64,000 bases of DNA from Formosa sp030427735 (GCF_051200825.1 NZ_CP195158.1:2542001-2606000), one strand, 5' to 3'; positions 1 through 9,452 are shown, counted from the stretch's first letter. The notes: generated from the letters alone by a model not told the origin. Program-made: numbers and translations.

Positions 1-447
1 CTTAACCCTTTAACCAACGAAGCACAGGTAGATTACTTAATTCCAACTTATAAATTTCCAACTACAACGGCTCACGAAATGGCACATCAGTTAGGTTATG
101 CCGCCGAAAATGAAGCTAACTTTATAGGATGCCTTGCCACTATTAACAACGATAATTTACACATTAAATATTCGGGGTATTCGTTTGGTCTTCGCCACTG
201 TTTAAACGAAATTTACCATAGAGATCCTAATTTGTACGAAGATATGGTTGCTAAAGTGAATATAGGAGTTTTAAAAAACTATGAAGAAACCCGCCTGTTT
301 TGGGAACAATACACCAACCCTTTAGAGCCAATTTTTAAACTGACTTACAGTTCGTATTTAGAAGCCAACAACCAACAAGGCGGCATGGAAAGTTACAGTT
401 ATGTAGTCGCCTTACTAGTAAATTATTTTCAGGAGTTTGATATTTAG
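1..447 (+). CDS. DUF3810-family metalloprotease-like membrane protein, C-terminal part
   Basis: The reading frame is open from base 1, so this is the C-terminal 148 residues of a gene that starts outside the window. It contains a zinc-protease HExxH motif (HEMAH, bases 73-87), followed by the AAENEANFIG segment that is characteristic of the DUF3810 family in Bacteroidota. That pattern resembles the ExxAN third-ligand region of gluzincins. DUF3810 proteins normally carry N-terminal membrane segments, which would lie upstream. The substrate is unknown. The family assignment is fairly sure; protease activity is inferred from the motif only. Confidence 0.75.
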   Translation, partial: LNPLTNEAQVDYLIPTYKFPTTTAHEMAHQLGYAAENEANFIGCLATINNDNLHIKYSGYSFGLRHCLNEIYHRDPNLYEDMVAKVNIGVLKNYEETRLFWEQYTNPLEPIFKLTYSSYLEANNQQGGMESYSYVVALLVNYFQEFDI

Positions 448-476
448 TCGCGTGGCAACCCTAATTAATTTTACAC

Positions 477-484
477 TATTTTTG
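477..484 (+). promoter_or_regulatory. possible -7 promoter element of the TrmH-family gene
   Basis: TATTTTTG matches the Bacteroidota -7 consensus TAnnTTTG and lies 4 bases before the ATG at 489. If used, the transcript would start at or very near the start codon, giving a leaderless mRNA. No good -33 TTTG is seen at the usual distance. Confidence 0.35.
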
Positions 485-488
485 CAGC

Positions 489-1286
489 ATGGAAAAACAC
501 ATTAGCAGCATTCAGAATCCGTTAATAAAGCATATTTTTCAATTAAAAGAAAAATCGCGCGAACGCAAAAAATCGGAAACGTTTGTTATTGAAGGGCAAC
601 GCGAAATTAGTTTAGCCATTAAAGGCGCTTACACCATAAACACACTGTTATATTGCCCCGATTTTGTTAATTTAGAAACCGTTACTAAACTACTACTTCC
701 ACACACACAGCTTATAAACATCTCGAAAGACATATATCAAAAACTGGCTTATAGAGAAACTACCGAAGGTGTTCTAGCGATTGCCAAACACAAAACTAGC
801 GTACTATCCGATTTGAAGTTTAGCACTCCAAATCCGTTAATTTTAATTGCTGAAGCTCCTGAAAAACCAGGAAACATTGGTGCCTTATTAAGAACTGCCG
901 ATGCCGCTAATGTAGATGCTTTTATTATAGCCAACCCAAAAACCGATTTATACAACCCGAATATTATCCGCTCTAGCGTAGGGTGTGTATTTACCAATCA
1001 GGTTGCTACGGGAAGTACTTCGGAGATTATTTCATTTTTAAAATCGAAAAACATTAACATTTTCTGTGCAGCGCTTCAAGCTTCTAAACCGTATTACACC
1101 CAAAATTACACCAAAGCTTCTGCCTTGGTTGTAGGCACCGAAGCTACTGGTTTAAGCAACGATTGGCTGGACGAAGCAACACAAAACATCATCATCCCAA
1201 TGCAAGGCGAAATCGACTCTATGAACGTGTCTGTAGCCGCTGGCATATTAGTTTTCGAAGCAAAACGCCAAAGACAATTTGCCTAA
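489..1286 (+). CDS. TrmH/SpoU-family RNA 2'-O-methyltransferase
   Basis: This 265-residue protein is a SPOUT-class methyltransferase that would transfer a methyl group from S-adenosylmethionine to a ribose 2'-OH in rRNA or tRNA. The N-terminal ~100 residues fit the SpoU substrate-binding domain (IEGQREISLAI). The catalytic domain shows the three usual motifs: NIGALLRTADA at residue 129, GTEATGLS near 216, and IPMQGEIDSMNVSVAAGI near 236 in the trefoil knot. Length is typical. The exact RNA target cannot be read from the sequence. It runs in the same direction as the M48 protease gene 20 bases downstream and may be co-transcribed with it. Confidence 0.9.
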   Translation: MEKHISSIQNPLIKHIFQLKEKSRERKKSETFVIEGQREISLAIKGAYTINTLLYCPDFVNLETVTKLLLPHTQLINISKDIYQKLAYRETTEGVLAIAKHKTSVLSDLKFSTPNPLILIAEAPEKPGNIGALLRTADAANVDAFIIANPKTDLYNPNIIRSSVGCVFTNQVATGSTSEIISFLKSKNINIFCAALQASKPYYTQNYTKASALVVGTEATGLSNDWLDEATQNIIIPMQGEIDSMNVSVAAGILVFEAKRQRQFA

Positions 1287-1306
1287 TTTTCAAGCAATTT
1301 AATATC

Positions 1307-2542
1307 ATGACAGCAACCACGCTTTTTTATATCATTATCGCCATTCTTATTATCGATTTTATTATCGACAAAATTCTTGATGCCCTAAATGCCAAACATT
1401 ATAATGACGCGTTGCCTTTAGACCTTCAAGATGTTTACGACGACAAAGAATACAAAACATCGCAACGTTATAAAAAAACCAATTATAAATTCGGGATTAT
1501 AACCTCTACATTCTCCATACTATTAACCCTTGCTTTTTTATGGTTTAACGGTTTTGAACATGTTGATACTTTTGCCAGAAGCTTTAGTAGCAACCCCATA
1601 ATTATTGCTTTATTGTTTTTTGGCGTGATTATGATTGGCAGCGATATTATTACCACACCCTTTGCCTACTATCAAACTTTTGTAATCGAAGAACAATTTG
1701 GGTTTAACAAAACCACAAAATCCACATTTTTTTTAGACAAGTTAAAAGGTTGGCTCATGATGGGCGTTATTGGCGGTGGCCTTTTAGCTTTAATTATTTT
1801 GTTTTACGATTTTACAGGAAACCAATTTTGGATGTACGCCTGGGCGCTTATTGCTGTGTTTAGCATTTTTATGAATATGTTCTACGCAAAACTTATTGTA
1901 CCACTTTTTAACAAACAAACTCCTTTGGGCGACGGTAGCTTACGAGACAAAATTTCAGCATACGCCCAGCAAGTCGGTTTTCAATTAGACAATATTTTTG
2001 TTATCGATGGTTCGAAACGAAGCACCAAAGCCAACGCCTATTTTTCTGGATTTGGAAGTGAGAAACGCGTAACACTTTACGATACGTTAGTAAACGATTT
2101 AAATGAAGAAGAAATCGTAGCTGTTTTAGCGCACGAAGTTGGGCATTACAAAAAGAAACACATTATTTTCAATCTGGTAACGTCTATTTTATTAACAGGT
2201 TTAACGCTTTTTATTCTGTCTTTATTCATTTCGGAACCCGTGCTATCTCAAGCCATTGGTGTTAGCACGCCTAGTTTTCATGCTGGTTTAATCGCTTTCG
2301 GATTATTGTATAGTCCTATAAGTGAAATCACTGGACTAATTATGAATATATTTTCCAGAAAGTTTGAATATCAAGCCGATGACTATGCCAAAAACACCTA
2401 TAATGCAACTGACTTAATAAGTTCGTTAAAAAAACTATCTAAGCACAGTTTAAGTAATTTAACACCGCACCCAGCGTATGTATTCATGCATTATTCGCAC
2501 CCGACATTATTTAGTAGAATACAGAATTTAAAACGTCCTTAA
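1307..2542 (+). CDS. M48-family (Ste24/CAAX prenyl protease 1-like) membrane zinc metalloprotease
   Basis: This 411-residue integral membrane protein belongs to peptidase family M48A. The zinc-binding motif HEVGH is at residue 276, and the third-ligand region FEYQADDYA is near residue 355. Several long hydrophobic stretches precede and follow the catalytic region, as in Ste24. Bacterial members are thought to act in membrane protein quality control. The ATG at 1307 was chosen because an earlier in-frame start at 1163 would lie inside the methyltransferase gene and add a charged, non-family N-terminus; from 1307 the protein begins directly with a membrane segment. Its stop is 2 bases from the stop of the convergent cardiolipin synthase gene. 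Confidence 0.9.
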   Translation: MTATTLFYIIIAILIIDFIIDKILDALNAKHYNDALPLDLQDVYDDKEYKTSQRYKKTNYKFGIITSTFSILLTLAFLWFNGFEHVDTFARSFSSNPIIIALLFFGVIMIGSDIITTPFAYYQTFVIEEQFGFNKTTKSTFFLDKLKGWLMMGVIGGGLLALIILFYDFTGNQFWMYAWALIAVFSIFMNMFYAKLIVPLFNKQTPLGDGSLRDKISAYAQQVGFQLDNIFVIDGSKRSTKANAYFSGFGSEKRVTLYDTLVNDLNEEEIVAVLAHEVGHYKKKHIIFNLVTSILLTGLTLFILSLFISEPVLSQAIGVSTPSFHAGLIAFGLLYSPISEITGLIMNIFSRKFEYQADDYAKNTYNATDLISSLKKLSKHSLSNLTPHPAYVFMHYSHPTLFSRIQNLKRP

Positions 2543-2544
2543 AA

Positions 2545-4002
2545 TTACAGTAAAGGCGACCAAAGTCTTGCTAGTTTTTCGGTAAGTTCGTGATACCAAG
2601 AACGTTGTTTCCAGCGCTCTAAATCAATTTCATCGGCATCTTTTAAATCGTTATAAAAGGCATCCTTTAATTTTTGGTTTACCTCTTTATCATAAACAAT
2701 CGCATTAACTTCAAAATTCAAATCGAAACTTCGTAAATCCATATTCGCCGATCCAACAATAGCAATTTCGCTATCTATAGCCATCGTTTTAGCGTGCACA
2801 AAACCTTTCGTGTAGCGATATATAGCTACTCCAGAGCTCATAAGAGCCTCGTAATACGAACTTGCTGCCGCATTTACCAGTTTAGAATCGGATGTACGCG
2901 GCACTAACAATTTTACCTTTACACCACTTAAAGCAGCAATACACAAAGCATCCATTATGCTTTCGTTAGGCACAAAATACGGTGTGGTTATTAATATTTC
3001 GTGTTCTGCCAAACTTATAGCTTGCAATAACGAATATAAAATCGTTGGTGTTTTAGAATCTGGGCCACTGGCGGCTATTTGTACTGCTATATTGCTGTTG
3101 GTTTGAAAAGATTCTAATTCTGGAAAAAAATGTTCTGAAGGCTCTATATTACATTGTGCACAGAAGTTCCAATCGCATAAGAACATATATTGCAAATACC
3201 AAACCGCCGGCCCATGGATTTTTAAATGTGTATCGCGCCAATACGAAAAAGGTTCGGTATCGATAGTGTTAATGTATTTATCGCATACATTTATCCCTCC
3301 AACAAACCCGATACGGCCATCGATAACTATAATTTTACGGTGGTTGCGATAATTGATTCTGTTGGCTAAATATATCAGCTTAATTTTATAGAACGGATAG
3401 GCTTCTATTCCTGCTGCTCGCAAACGCTTTACCAAACTTTTTCGGATAGAACTGCTGCCGTAATCGTCGTACATAAATTTTACGGTTACACCTTCTTTTG
3501 CTTTTTGTATTAAAAGTGCTTCAATTTTTCGGCCTACAACATCGTCGGTAAAAATATAATATTCTAAATGTATATGATGTTTAGCTTCTGCGATAGCTTT
3601 GTAAACTTCGGGGAATTTAGATTCACCATTAATTAATAAATCAACTTCATTTTTATTGGTTAATGGGCTCGAAATTTCTTCAAACAACAAGCGTACCAAC
3701 TTTTTATTCGATTCTAAAAGTTCGCCTTTATTTTTTATAATTTGTTTGGCATACTGTTGCAATTGAATGGCCAATTGCCGCTCGAACTTAATATCATTAA
3801 AAAGTTTTTTACTGTAGAGCTTTGTATTTCTGTAGTTTGTTCCAAAGAAAAAATAAATAATAATACCTAAAACAGGTACAAATATTACTAGTAATAAATA
3901 CGACAGTGTTTTGGTTATATGGTTAGTATCGTAAATAACCCTTAAACACACCAATGCCACTATTGCGATATAAAAAATTTGCCAAAGCGAAGCCCAATCC
4001 AT
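2545..4002 (-). CDS. cls: cardiolipin synthase (phospholipase D family)
   Basis: This 485-residue membrane enzyme joins phospholipid head groups to form cardiolipin. Two hydrophobic segments occupy roughly residues 5-55 (the PLDc_N region). Two phospholipase D active-site motifs follow: HRKIIVIDG at residue 221 and HAKTMAID at residue 403, each followed by a G-G/S-N pattern (GFVGGIN, IVGSANMD). Length and layout match ClsA-type bacterial synthases. The gene starts 4 bases after the stop of the upstream glycosyltransferase gene, so the two are probably in one operon. Confidence 0.93.
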   Translation of the reverse strand: MDWASLWQIFYIAIVALVCLRVIYDTNHITKTLSYLLLVIFVPVLGIIIYFFFGTNYRNTKLYSKKLFNDIKFERQLAIQLQQYAKQIIKNKGELLESNKKLVRLLFEEISSPLTNKNEVDLLINGESKFPEVYKAIAEAKHHIHLEYYIFTDDVVGRKIEALLIQKAKEGVTVKFMYDDYGSSSIRKSLVKRLRAAGIEAYPFYKIKLIYLANRINYRNHRKIIVIDGRIGFVGGINVCDKYINTIDTEPFSYWRDTHLKIHGPAVWYLQYMFLCDWNFCAQCNIEPSEHFFPELESFQTNSNIAVQIAASGPDSKTPTILYSLLQAISLAEHEILITTPYFVPNESIMDALCIAALSGVKVKLLVPRTSDSKLVNAAASSYYEALMSSGVAIYRYTKGFVHAKTMAIDSEIAIVGSANMDLRSFDLNFEVNAIVYDKEVNQKLKDAFYNDLKDADEIDLERWKQRSWYHELTEKLARLWSPLL

Positions 4003-4006
4003 ACGT

Positions 4007-5251
4007 TTAAATACTAAGGTGTTTATTTTTTTCTTCTATCCATCGTGCCATAAACTTAGTACTTTGCATACTATGGTGTTGCAACATGGCTCCTGTAAAG
4101 TTACTAAAACGATGCGTTTTTAAATTACATTTTACATCTTTTAAACGCGTTAAAAATTGATGTTGAAAATGCTCCTTATAAAATCTTGTGTTGTACACTA
4201 TAACGCCTTGCTGTTGTGCAGTTTGCCACAGAGTTTTATTAGTATACAAAGCCACAGCCGCACTTACAAACTGCTCAAGATCATCTTCAATAATACCATT
4301 AGGATTTAAATCTCCAAACATGCCTTCGGCGGCGATAGTAGACATGGCGCAAGGCGTGCCGTTTTTCATGGCATCGACTAATTTACCTTTTAAACCCGCG
4401 CCAAAAACCAAGGGGGCTATACAGATTTTGGCTGTTTGCATTACGTCGTTAACATGGTCTGCAAAACCTTTAATTAAAAATCCGTCTTTAGGTTGGTGCA
4501 ATTGATTGACTTTTTGCGAAGCGTACGCCCCATAAACATGCAACTCGGCTTTAGGCAACGCTTTACGAATTGAGGGCCAAATGCTATGCTTTAAATATAA
4601 TACTGTCTGATAATTAGGCTCGTGTAAAAAATTACCAATAGTTACAAAGTGTTGTCGATCATCAAAACCCGGAAGCTTATTTACAGCTGTTTCAGACAGT
4701 TTTTCTAACATAAAAGGCAAATACAACAATAGGTTTTCTGGCACTTTAAAATCTTGTTTTAAAACGGCCATTTCGGCTTCCGAAATGATAAGGCTAATAT
4801 CGCATCTGTAAATGCTGGCAATTTCGCGTTTAGCAATATCGCTAAACAAAAATGCGTTCGAAAAAGCTTCACCTTTTTTATAAGCTTCTTGCCTGCCCTT
4901 ACGTAAACAATGCAAATCTTCGGTATCTAAAACTCTTAAAGCTTGCGGACAATGTTCCACCACACGCCAACCAAACTGTTCTTCGGTCATAAACCTATCG
5001 AACACAACCACATCTGGCTGTAAGTCGTTTATAAAATCATCGAAACTAGAATCGTTTAAAACTATTTCCTTTTCGGCAACACCTAAATCTGTTAATTGAA
5101 CCGCATTTGTATTTTTACCACTTGTACTGGCAAAAGTAATATTGAAATTGGCAGTTTTAAAGGCAGTAATAAGCTGCATCATGCGGCTTCCCGCTGCAGA
5201 CGATTTTGGCTCGGGCCAAACAAAGCCAATAATTAAAACGTTTTGCATCAT
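4007..5251 (-). CDS. glycosyltransferase, GT-B fold (family 4-like)
   Basis: A 414-residue cytoplasmic protein with the shape of a GT-B glycosyltransferase. The N-terminal Rossmann half begins VLIIGFVWPEP, followed by a Ser/Ala/Gly-rich loop. The C-terminal half has GNFLHEPNYQTVLYLK and the sugar-nucleotide region IAPLVFGAGLKGKLVDAMKN, which resembles the E/G-rich loop of GT4 enzymes, followed by a G(T)PCAMS segment. Donor and acceptor are unknown. It is tightly packed between the haem-binding protein gene (stop next to its start) and cls, so it is probably co-transcribed and may act on an envelope glycan or glycolipid. Confidence 0.8.
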   Translation of the reverse strand: MMQNVLIIGFVWPEPKSSAAGSRMMQLITAFKTANFNITFASTSGKNTNAVQLTDLGVAEKEIVLNDSSFDDFINDLQPDVVVFDRFMTEEQFGWRVVEHCPQALRVLDTEDLHCLRKGRQEAYKKGEAFSNAFLFSDIAKREIASIYRCDISLIISEAEMAVLKQDFKVPENLLLYLPFMLEKLSETAVNKLPGFDDRQHFVTIGNFLHEPNYQTVLYLKHSIWPSIRKALPKAELHVYGAYASQKVNQLHQPKDGFLIKGFADHVNDVMQTAKICIAPLVFGAGLKGKLVDAMKNGTPCAMSTIAAEGMFGDLNPNGIIEDDLEQFVSAAVALYTNKTLWQTAQQQGVIVYNTRFYKEHFQHQFLTRLKDVKCNLKTHRFSNFTGAMLQHHSMQSTKFMARWIEEKNKHLSI

Positions 5252-5725
5252 TTATTCTGGCTTTGCCATTAAACTGTATTTTATACGTAAATTTTGCGCC
5301 CACTCTTTAACAGATTCTATTTCGGCTTCCGATAATTTGGCTTCGGCATGTGCCCAGGTATACGACTCTAATGGCATGCTTTTATCTTCAACTACTTCTA
5401 TTAACTCTTCAATTTTATGATCTTTTTTCTTAACCGAATAGCTATTCCATTTAGAGAGATTTAAGTGCTTTTTACCATTATCAATATGCTCGGCCATCCA
5501 AAAATTAACAGGCGTTATCTGGCTATACCACGGATATTCTGTGTTATCGCTATGGCAATCGTAACAACTCGTTTTTAGAATAGCCTGCACCTGTTCTGGC
5601 GGATTAGTATCTTCTAAAAATTCATTTATGGTAATACTGTTGCCTGTATTTTTTTCTGGTCTAAAAAATTGGGCAATAATAAAAACTATCAGCACCAACC
5701 AAAGGGCTTTCTTAATCAATTTCAT
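5252..5725 (-). CDS. haem-binding domain protein (single CxxCH), membrane anchored
   Basis: A 157-residue protein starting MKLIKKALWLVLIVF, a single signal/anchor helix that would place the rest in the periplasm. A cytochrome c-type haem motif, CYDCH, spans residues 54-58. It is followed by the NTEYPWYSQITPVNFWMAEH and GKKHLNLSKW segments typical of the Haem_bd family found across Bacteroidota. These usually sit in electron-transfer or decahaem-like contexts, but the partner is unknown here. An upstream in-frame start at 5776 would add 17 hydrophobic residues and overlap the divergent gene at 5762, so 5725 is preferred. Its stop directly abuts the glycosyltransferase start. Confidence 0.85.
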   Translation of the reverse strand: MKLIKKALWLVLIVFIIAQFFRPEKNTGNSITINEFLEDTNPPEQVQAILKTSCYDCHSDNTEYPWYSQITPVNFWMAEHIDNGKKHLNLSKWNSYSVKKKDHKIEELIEVVEDKSMPLESYTWAHAEAKLSEAEIESVKEWAQNLRIKYSLMAKPE

Positions 5726-5761
5726 TTTGTTACTTTTAAGTATTAAAAATAGAAAAATAAA

Positions 5762-6328
5762 GTGACTACCGAGCAATTGTATATCGAATTAAAAAACGTA
5801 GACCACTCTAGAGAGAAACGGTTGCAATATGCGCTTTTAATTTTAAATGAACCTGAATTAACCAGCAATTTACTGGATATTTTATTTATGGTAGATGATA
5901 AGCTATCGTGCAAGGCCGCTTGGGTTTTAGAATATACGTGTGGCAAAAACTTACAATTGTTAATCCCTTATTTAAATCGGTTTACAGAGCACATAACCCG
6001 TATACATCTGGATCCCGCAGTTAGGCCAGTTGCTAAAATCTGCGAATATTTAGCATTGGCATATACCGATAAAACCGACACATGCTTAAAAAATGCTTTA
6101 ACACAAACACATAAAGACCGTATTATAGAAACCTGTTTTGATTATTTAATAAACGACGAAAAAGTTGCTCCTAAAGCCTATAGCATGAATACCCTGTTTT
6201 TATTGGGTAAAGAAACCGATTGGGTGTACTCAGAATTACGCAATATTTTAGAGCGCGATTTCGAAAAAGAAAGTGCCGCCTTTAAAGCCCGTGCCAGACA
6301 CATTTTAAAAAAATTGAAAAAGGTATAA
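5762..6328 (+). CDS. conserved alpha-helical (HEAT-like) protein upstream of purB, GTG start
   Basis: A 188-residue, wholly helical protein with no signal peptide and no catalytic motif that I recognise. It has leucine-rich helix pairs spaced like HEAT repeats (for example LLDILFMVDDKLSCKAAWVLEY). It must start at the GTG at 5762 or later, because an in-frame TAG lies four codons upstream. Homologues in Flavobacteriia commonly sit directly in front of purB and are sometimes labelled adenylosuccinate lyase by association, but this sequence has no lyase signature. I would not assign that function. Confidence 0.75.
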   Translation: MTTEQLYIELKNVDHSREKRLQYALLILNEPELTSNLLDILFMVDDKLSCKAAWVLEYTCGKNLQLLIPYLNRFTEHITRIHLDPAVRPVAKICEYLALAYTDKTDTCLKNALTQTHKDRIIETCFDYLINDEKVAPKAYSMNTLFLLGKETDWVYSELRNILERDFEKESAAFKARARHILKKLKKV

Positions 6329-6403
6329 TGCTACTTTTAAAATTTTGTTTCAGATTACCTATAATTCTTAAACTTCTAGCAGTCTTCTTCGGTCTAAAAC
6401 CTT

Positions 6404-6411
6404 TATCTTTG
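6404..6411 (+). promoter_or_regulatory. -7 promoter element of purB
   Basis: TATCTTTG fits TAnnTTTG and lies 22 bases before the purB start codon, implying a short leader. The -33 element is not clear. Confidence 0.5.
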
Positions 6412-6433
6412 CGTTTTTAAAACAACACTACAC

Positions 6434-7777
6434 ATGTCATTAACACCCCTTAATGCGATATCGCCTATAGATGGTCGCTACGGAAGTAAAACCAAAGCTT
6501 TATCGGCTTATTTTTCGGAAGAAGCTCTAATTAAATACAGAATACAAGTAGAAATTGAATACTTTATAGCCCTTTGCGAGGTACCTTTAGAGCAACTAAA
6601 AGATTTTGATAAAAGTAACTTTGAAGCCTTAAGAGCTATATACAAAACGTTTTCGACCGAAGATGCCGAAGCTATTAAAGACATAGAAAAAGTTACCAAC
6701 CACGATGTTAAAGCGGTTGAGTATTTTATTAAGGAAAAATTCGACGCTTTAAATATTTCAAAATATAAAGAATTTATCCATTTTGGTTTAACGTCTCAAG
6801 ACATTAACAATACCGCTATACCATTAAGCATTAAAGAAGCTCTTAACGAGGTATATTTACCAGAATTTAATGCGGTTTTAGAAAAACTTAAAGACTTAGC
6901 TGTAGAGTGGTCCGACGTGTCTATGCTGGCAAGAACTCATGGTCAGCCAGCCTCCCCAACCCGATTGGGTAAAGAAATAGAGGTATTTGTAGTACGTTTA
7001 CACCAGCAGTTAAACACATTGGAAGAGATTCCGCATGCTGCAAAATTTGGTGGCGCGACAGGTAATTTTAATGCTCATAATTTAGCTTTTAATCATATCG
7101 ATTGGAAAGTGTTTGGCCGTACATTTGTTCAAGATGTTTTAGGTTTACACCACTCCTTCCCTACAACCCAAATAGAACATTACGACCACATGGCGGCTTT
7201 GTTCGACAACTTAAAGCGAATTAATACCATATTAATAGATTTAGATCGCGATATTTGGACTTATGTGTCTATGGATTATTTTAAACAAAAAATTAAAGCT
7301 GGAGAAGTTGGAAGCTCGGCCATGCCACATAAAGTAAACCCTATCGATTTTGAAAACAGCGAAGGTAATTTAGGAATTGCTAACGCCATTTTCGAGCATT
7401 TATCTGCTAAACTCCCTATTTCCAGATTACAACGCGATTTAACAGACAGTACGGTTTTAAGAAACGTTGGTGTACCATTTGGCCATACCGTTATCGGATT
7501 TCAATCGACTTTAAAAGGACTTAATAAATTATTATTGAACAAAGAAAAGTTTGAACAAGATTTAGAAAACAACTGGGCCGTTGTTGCCGAAGCTATTCAA
7601 ACCATTTTAAGACGCGAAGGTTACCCTAACCCATACGAAGCTTTAAAAGGTTTAACTCGTACCAACGAAAAAATTAACCAATTGTCTATTTCGAATTTTA
7701 TTGATACTTTAGAGGTGTCGGACAGCATTAAAACAGAACTGAAAGCCATTACACCAGCCAATTACACTGGTATTTAA
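6434..7777 (+). CDS. purB: adenylosuccinate lyase
   Basis: A 447-residue enzyme of purine synthesis. It cleaves adenylosuccinate to AMP and fumarate, and SAICAR to AICAR and fumarate. The fumarase/aspartase superfamily signature SSAMPHKVNPIDFE lies near residue 294, with its catalytic serine in the flexible loop. Other conserved blocks are TSQDINNTA (near 121) and ARTHGQPASPT (near 166), which contains the general-acid histidine. Length and motifs are those of the long, E. coli-type PurB. The protein is cytoplasmic. The small membrane protein gene that follows 11 bases later shares the terminator at 8021. Confidence 0.97.
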   Translation: MSLTPLNAISPIDGRYGSKTKALSAYFSEEALIKYRIQVEIEYFIALCEVPLEQLKDFDKSNFEALRAIYKTFSTEDAEAIKDIEKVTNHDVKAVEYFIKEKFDALNISKYKEFIHFGLTSQDINNTAIPLSIKEALNEVYLPEFNAVLEKLKDLAVEWSDVSMLARTHGQPASPTRLGKEIEVFVVRLHQQLNTLEEIPHAAKFGGATGNFNAHNLAFNHIDWKVFGRTFVQDVLGLHHSFPTTQIEHYDHMAALFDNLKRINTILIDLDRDIWTYVSMDYFKQKIKAGEVGSSAMPHKVNPIDFENSEGNLGIANAIFEHLSAKLPISRLQRDLTDSTVLRNVGVPFGHTVIGFQSTLKGLNKLLLNKEKFEQDLENNWAVVAEAIQTILRREGYPNPYEALKGLTRTNEKINQLSISNFIDTLEVSDSIKTELKAITPANYTGI

Positions 7778-7788
7778 AACATAAAAAC

Positions 7789-8004
7789 ATGATTTCGGAC
7801 AAAACATCCTTTTATTTAACAGTAGTTGTTTCATTTGGATTTACAATCTCAGGACTACTTAAAATACTAGATAATTTTGTTGTTGTAACCTTGTTAATGC
7901 TAGGCTTTATAATTATAGTAGCCAATTTATTTACACACGATAAAATACATCACGAAGACTACGAAAAACCTACACCAGAAATGGAAGATTTTGATGTCTT
8001 TTAA
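7789..8004 (+). CDS. small two-helix membrane protein
   Basis: A 71-residue protein with two predicted membrane helices (about residues 8-28 and 31-48) and an acidic cytoplasmic or periplasmic tail. No family is recognised. It begins 11 bases after purB with an ATG and ends just before a strong hairpin terminator, so it is very probably the last gene of the purB transcript. The operon position and clean ORF argue for a real gene; the function is unknown. Confidence 0.65.
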   Translation: MISDKTSFYLTVVVSFGFTISGLLKILDNFVVVTLLMLGFIIIVANLFTHDKIHHEDYEKPTPEMEDFDVF

Positions 8005-8020
8005 AATAGTATAATCATAT

Positions 8021-8058
8021 AAAAAATCCGCTAGAAAATATATTTAGCGGATTTTTTT
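8021..8058. terminator. bidirectional rho-independent terminator between purB operon and rmuC
   Basis: Arms AAAATCCGCTA and TAGCGGATTTT surround an 11-base loop, with A-runs before and T-runs after. It can therefore terminate both the rightward purB unit and the leftward rmuC unit. Confidence 0.85.
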
Positions 8059-8063
8059 ATGAC

Positions 8064-9452
8064 CTATTCTTCTTCATTTATTGCGCGTTTCAAGATAGGT
8101 TCTGGCAAACTTTTTTTGGCTTTAGCGCCCATTACTTTTAATTTTTCTACGCTCTTAATTAAATTCCCTCGCCCTTCAACCAATTTATTCATGGCCAAAC
8201 CGTAATCTTTTTTAGCATCGTCTAATTTTTTGCCTACACCGGTAAGATCTTTTAACAACCCTTCAAATTTATCGTATAAAGCACCCGCCTGTGTTGCAAT
8301 TTCCAAAGCATTACGTTGTTGCTTTTCGTTTTTCCACATGGTATCTATAGTCCGTAAGGTTGCCAATAAAGTAGCAGGAGTAACAATCACTATATCTTTT
8401 TCGAAAGCGCGATTATACAACGAATTGTCTTCATTTATAGCCACTGCAAACGCAGGTTCTATAGGTATAAAAAGCAAGACAAAATCTGGAGATTCCATCT
8501 GATATAAATCCTGATAATTCTTTGCCGACAATTCATCTACATGACGGCGAATGGAATGAATATGAGCCTTTAAAAAGTGCGCACGTTCAGCTTCTTCTGC
8601 GTTTACAAAACGTTCGTAATCTACTAAAGACACCTTAGAATCTATAATCATACGTTTATTATCGGGCAAATACAAAACAACATCAGGAAGCACGCGAGAT
8701 CCATCTTCGCGCGTAAAATGTTGCTGTATAACATACTCTCTGTTTTTCTCCAATCCCGACTTTTCTAAAACACGCTCTAAAACCAACTCGCCCCAATTCC
8801 CTTGCATTTTAGTATCGCCTTTTAAAGCACGGGTTAAATTAGTGGCTTCTTTAGTCATTTGCACATTTAAATCTTTTAAGCCCAACAATTGCTCCTTTAA
8901 AGCCGAATGCATGCTAATACTTTCTTTTTGCGAATCTTCAACCCGCTTTTCGAAACCTTGAATTTTCTCGTGTAAAGGCGATAAAATATGCTTTAAATTT
9001 TCTTTATTTTGAAGTGTAAATTTCTCCGATTTCTCTTCTAAAATCCGATTCGCCAACAACTCAAAATCTTTTCGCAACTGCTCCTGTTGCTGTACAAATG
9101 TTTTATCGCGTTGTATATTTTGGTCTTGTAAATTTTGATACTCAGTAGATTTTTTAGCGAAGGCATCACTTAAAAATTCTTTTTCGCGTCTGATAGAATC
9201 ACGATCGGCTTCAATTTTTAAGATCTGCTTTTGAAGGCCTTCTAATTGCTGATTAAACATGGTATTTTGTTTTTCATTTTCAGCATTAGTGTAGGTTTTA
9301 AATGTGTTGTACTGCTGTGTTAATTGCAGGTTGCGCTCTTCTAATCGGCTTAGTGTGGCTTTACTTTTTAATTTTGAAAACACAACACCCAAAACAAGAC
9401 CGATTCCTGCTGAAGACACAATACTTAGTATTAAAATAATGGTTTCGTTCAT
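8064..9452 (-). CDS. rmuC: DNA recombination protein RmuC
   Basis: A 462-residue protein with an N-terminal membrane anchor (residues 4-24), then a long coiled coil rich in Gln, Glu and Lys (about 30-190), then the RmuC domain. Typical blocks are KGDTKMQGNWGELVLERVLE, LPDVVLYLPDNKRMIIDSKV and MESPDFVLLFIPIEPAF. The family carries a restriction-endonuclease-like fold (D...DSK) and limits inversions at short repeats in E. coli. Length is typical and the gene stands alone. Confidence 0.93.
   Translation of the reverse strand: MNETIILILSIVSSAGIGLVLGVVFSKLKSKATLSRLEERNLQLTQQYNTFKTYTNAENEKQNTMFNQQLEGLQKQILKIEADRDSIRREKEFLSDAFAKKSTEYQNLQDQNIQRDKTFVQQQEQLRKDFELLANRILEEKSEKFTLQNKENLKHILSPLHEKIQGFEKRVEDSQKESISMHSALKEQLLGLKDLNVQMTKEATNLTRALKGDTKMQGNWGELVLERVLEKSGLEKNREYVIQQHFTREDGSRVLPDVVLYLPDNKRMIIDSKVSLVDYERFVNAEEAERAHFLKAHIHSIRRHVDELSAKNYQDLYQMESPDFVLLFIPIEPAFAVAINEDNSLYNRAFEKDIVIVTPATLLATLRTIDTMWKNEKQQRNALEIATQAGALYDKFEGLLKDLTGVGKKLDDAKKDYGLAMNKLVEGRGNLIKSVEKLKVMGAKAKKSLPEPILKRAINEEE

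Noticed and set aside
1163..1306. N-terminal extension of the M48 protease
   Set aside because: It lies inside the methyltransferase gene in another frame and has a basic, non-family sequence; the ATG at 1307 fits.
5762..6328. Adenylosuccinate lyase function for the helical protein before purB
   Set aside because: No superfamily signature; the true lyase is the next gene.
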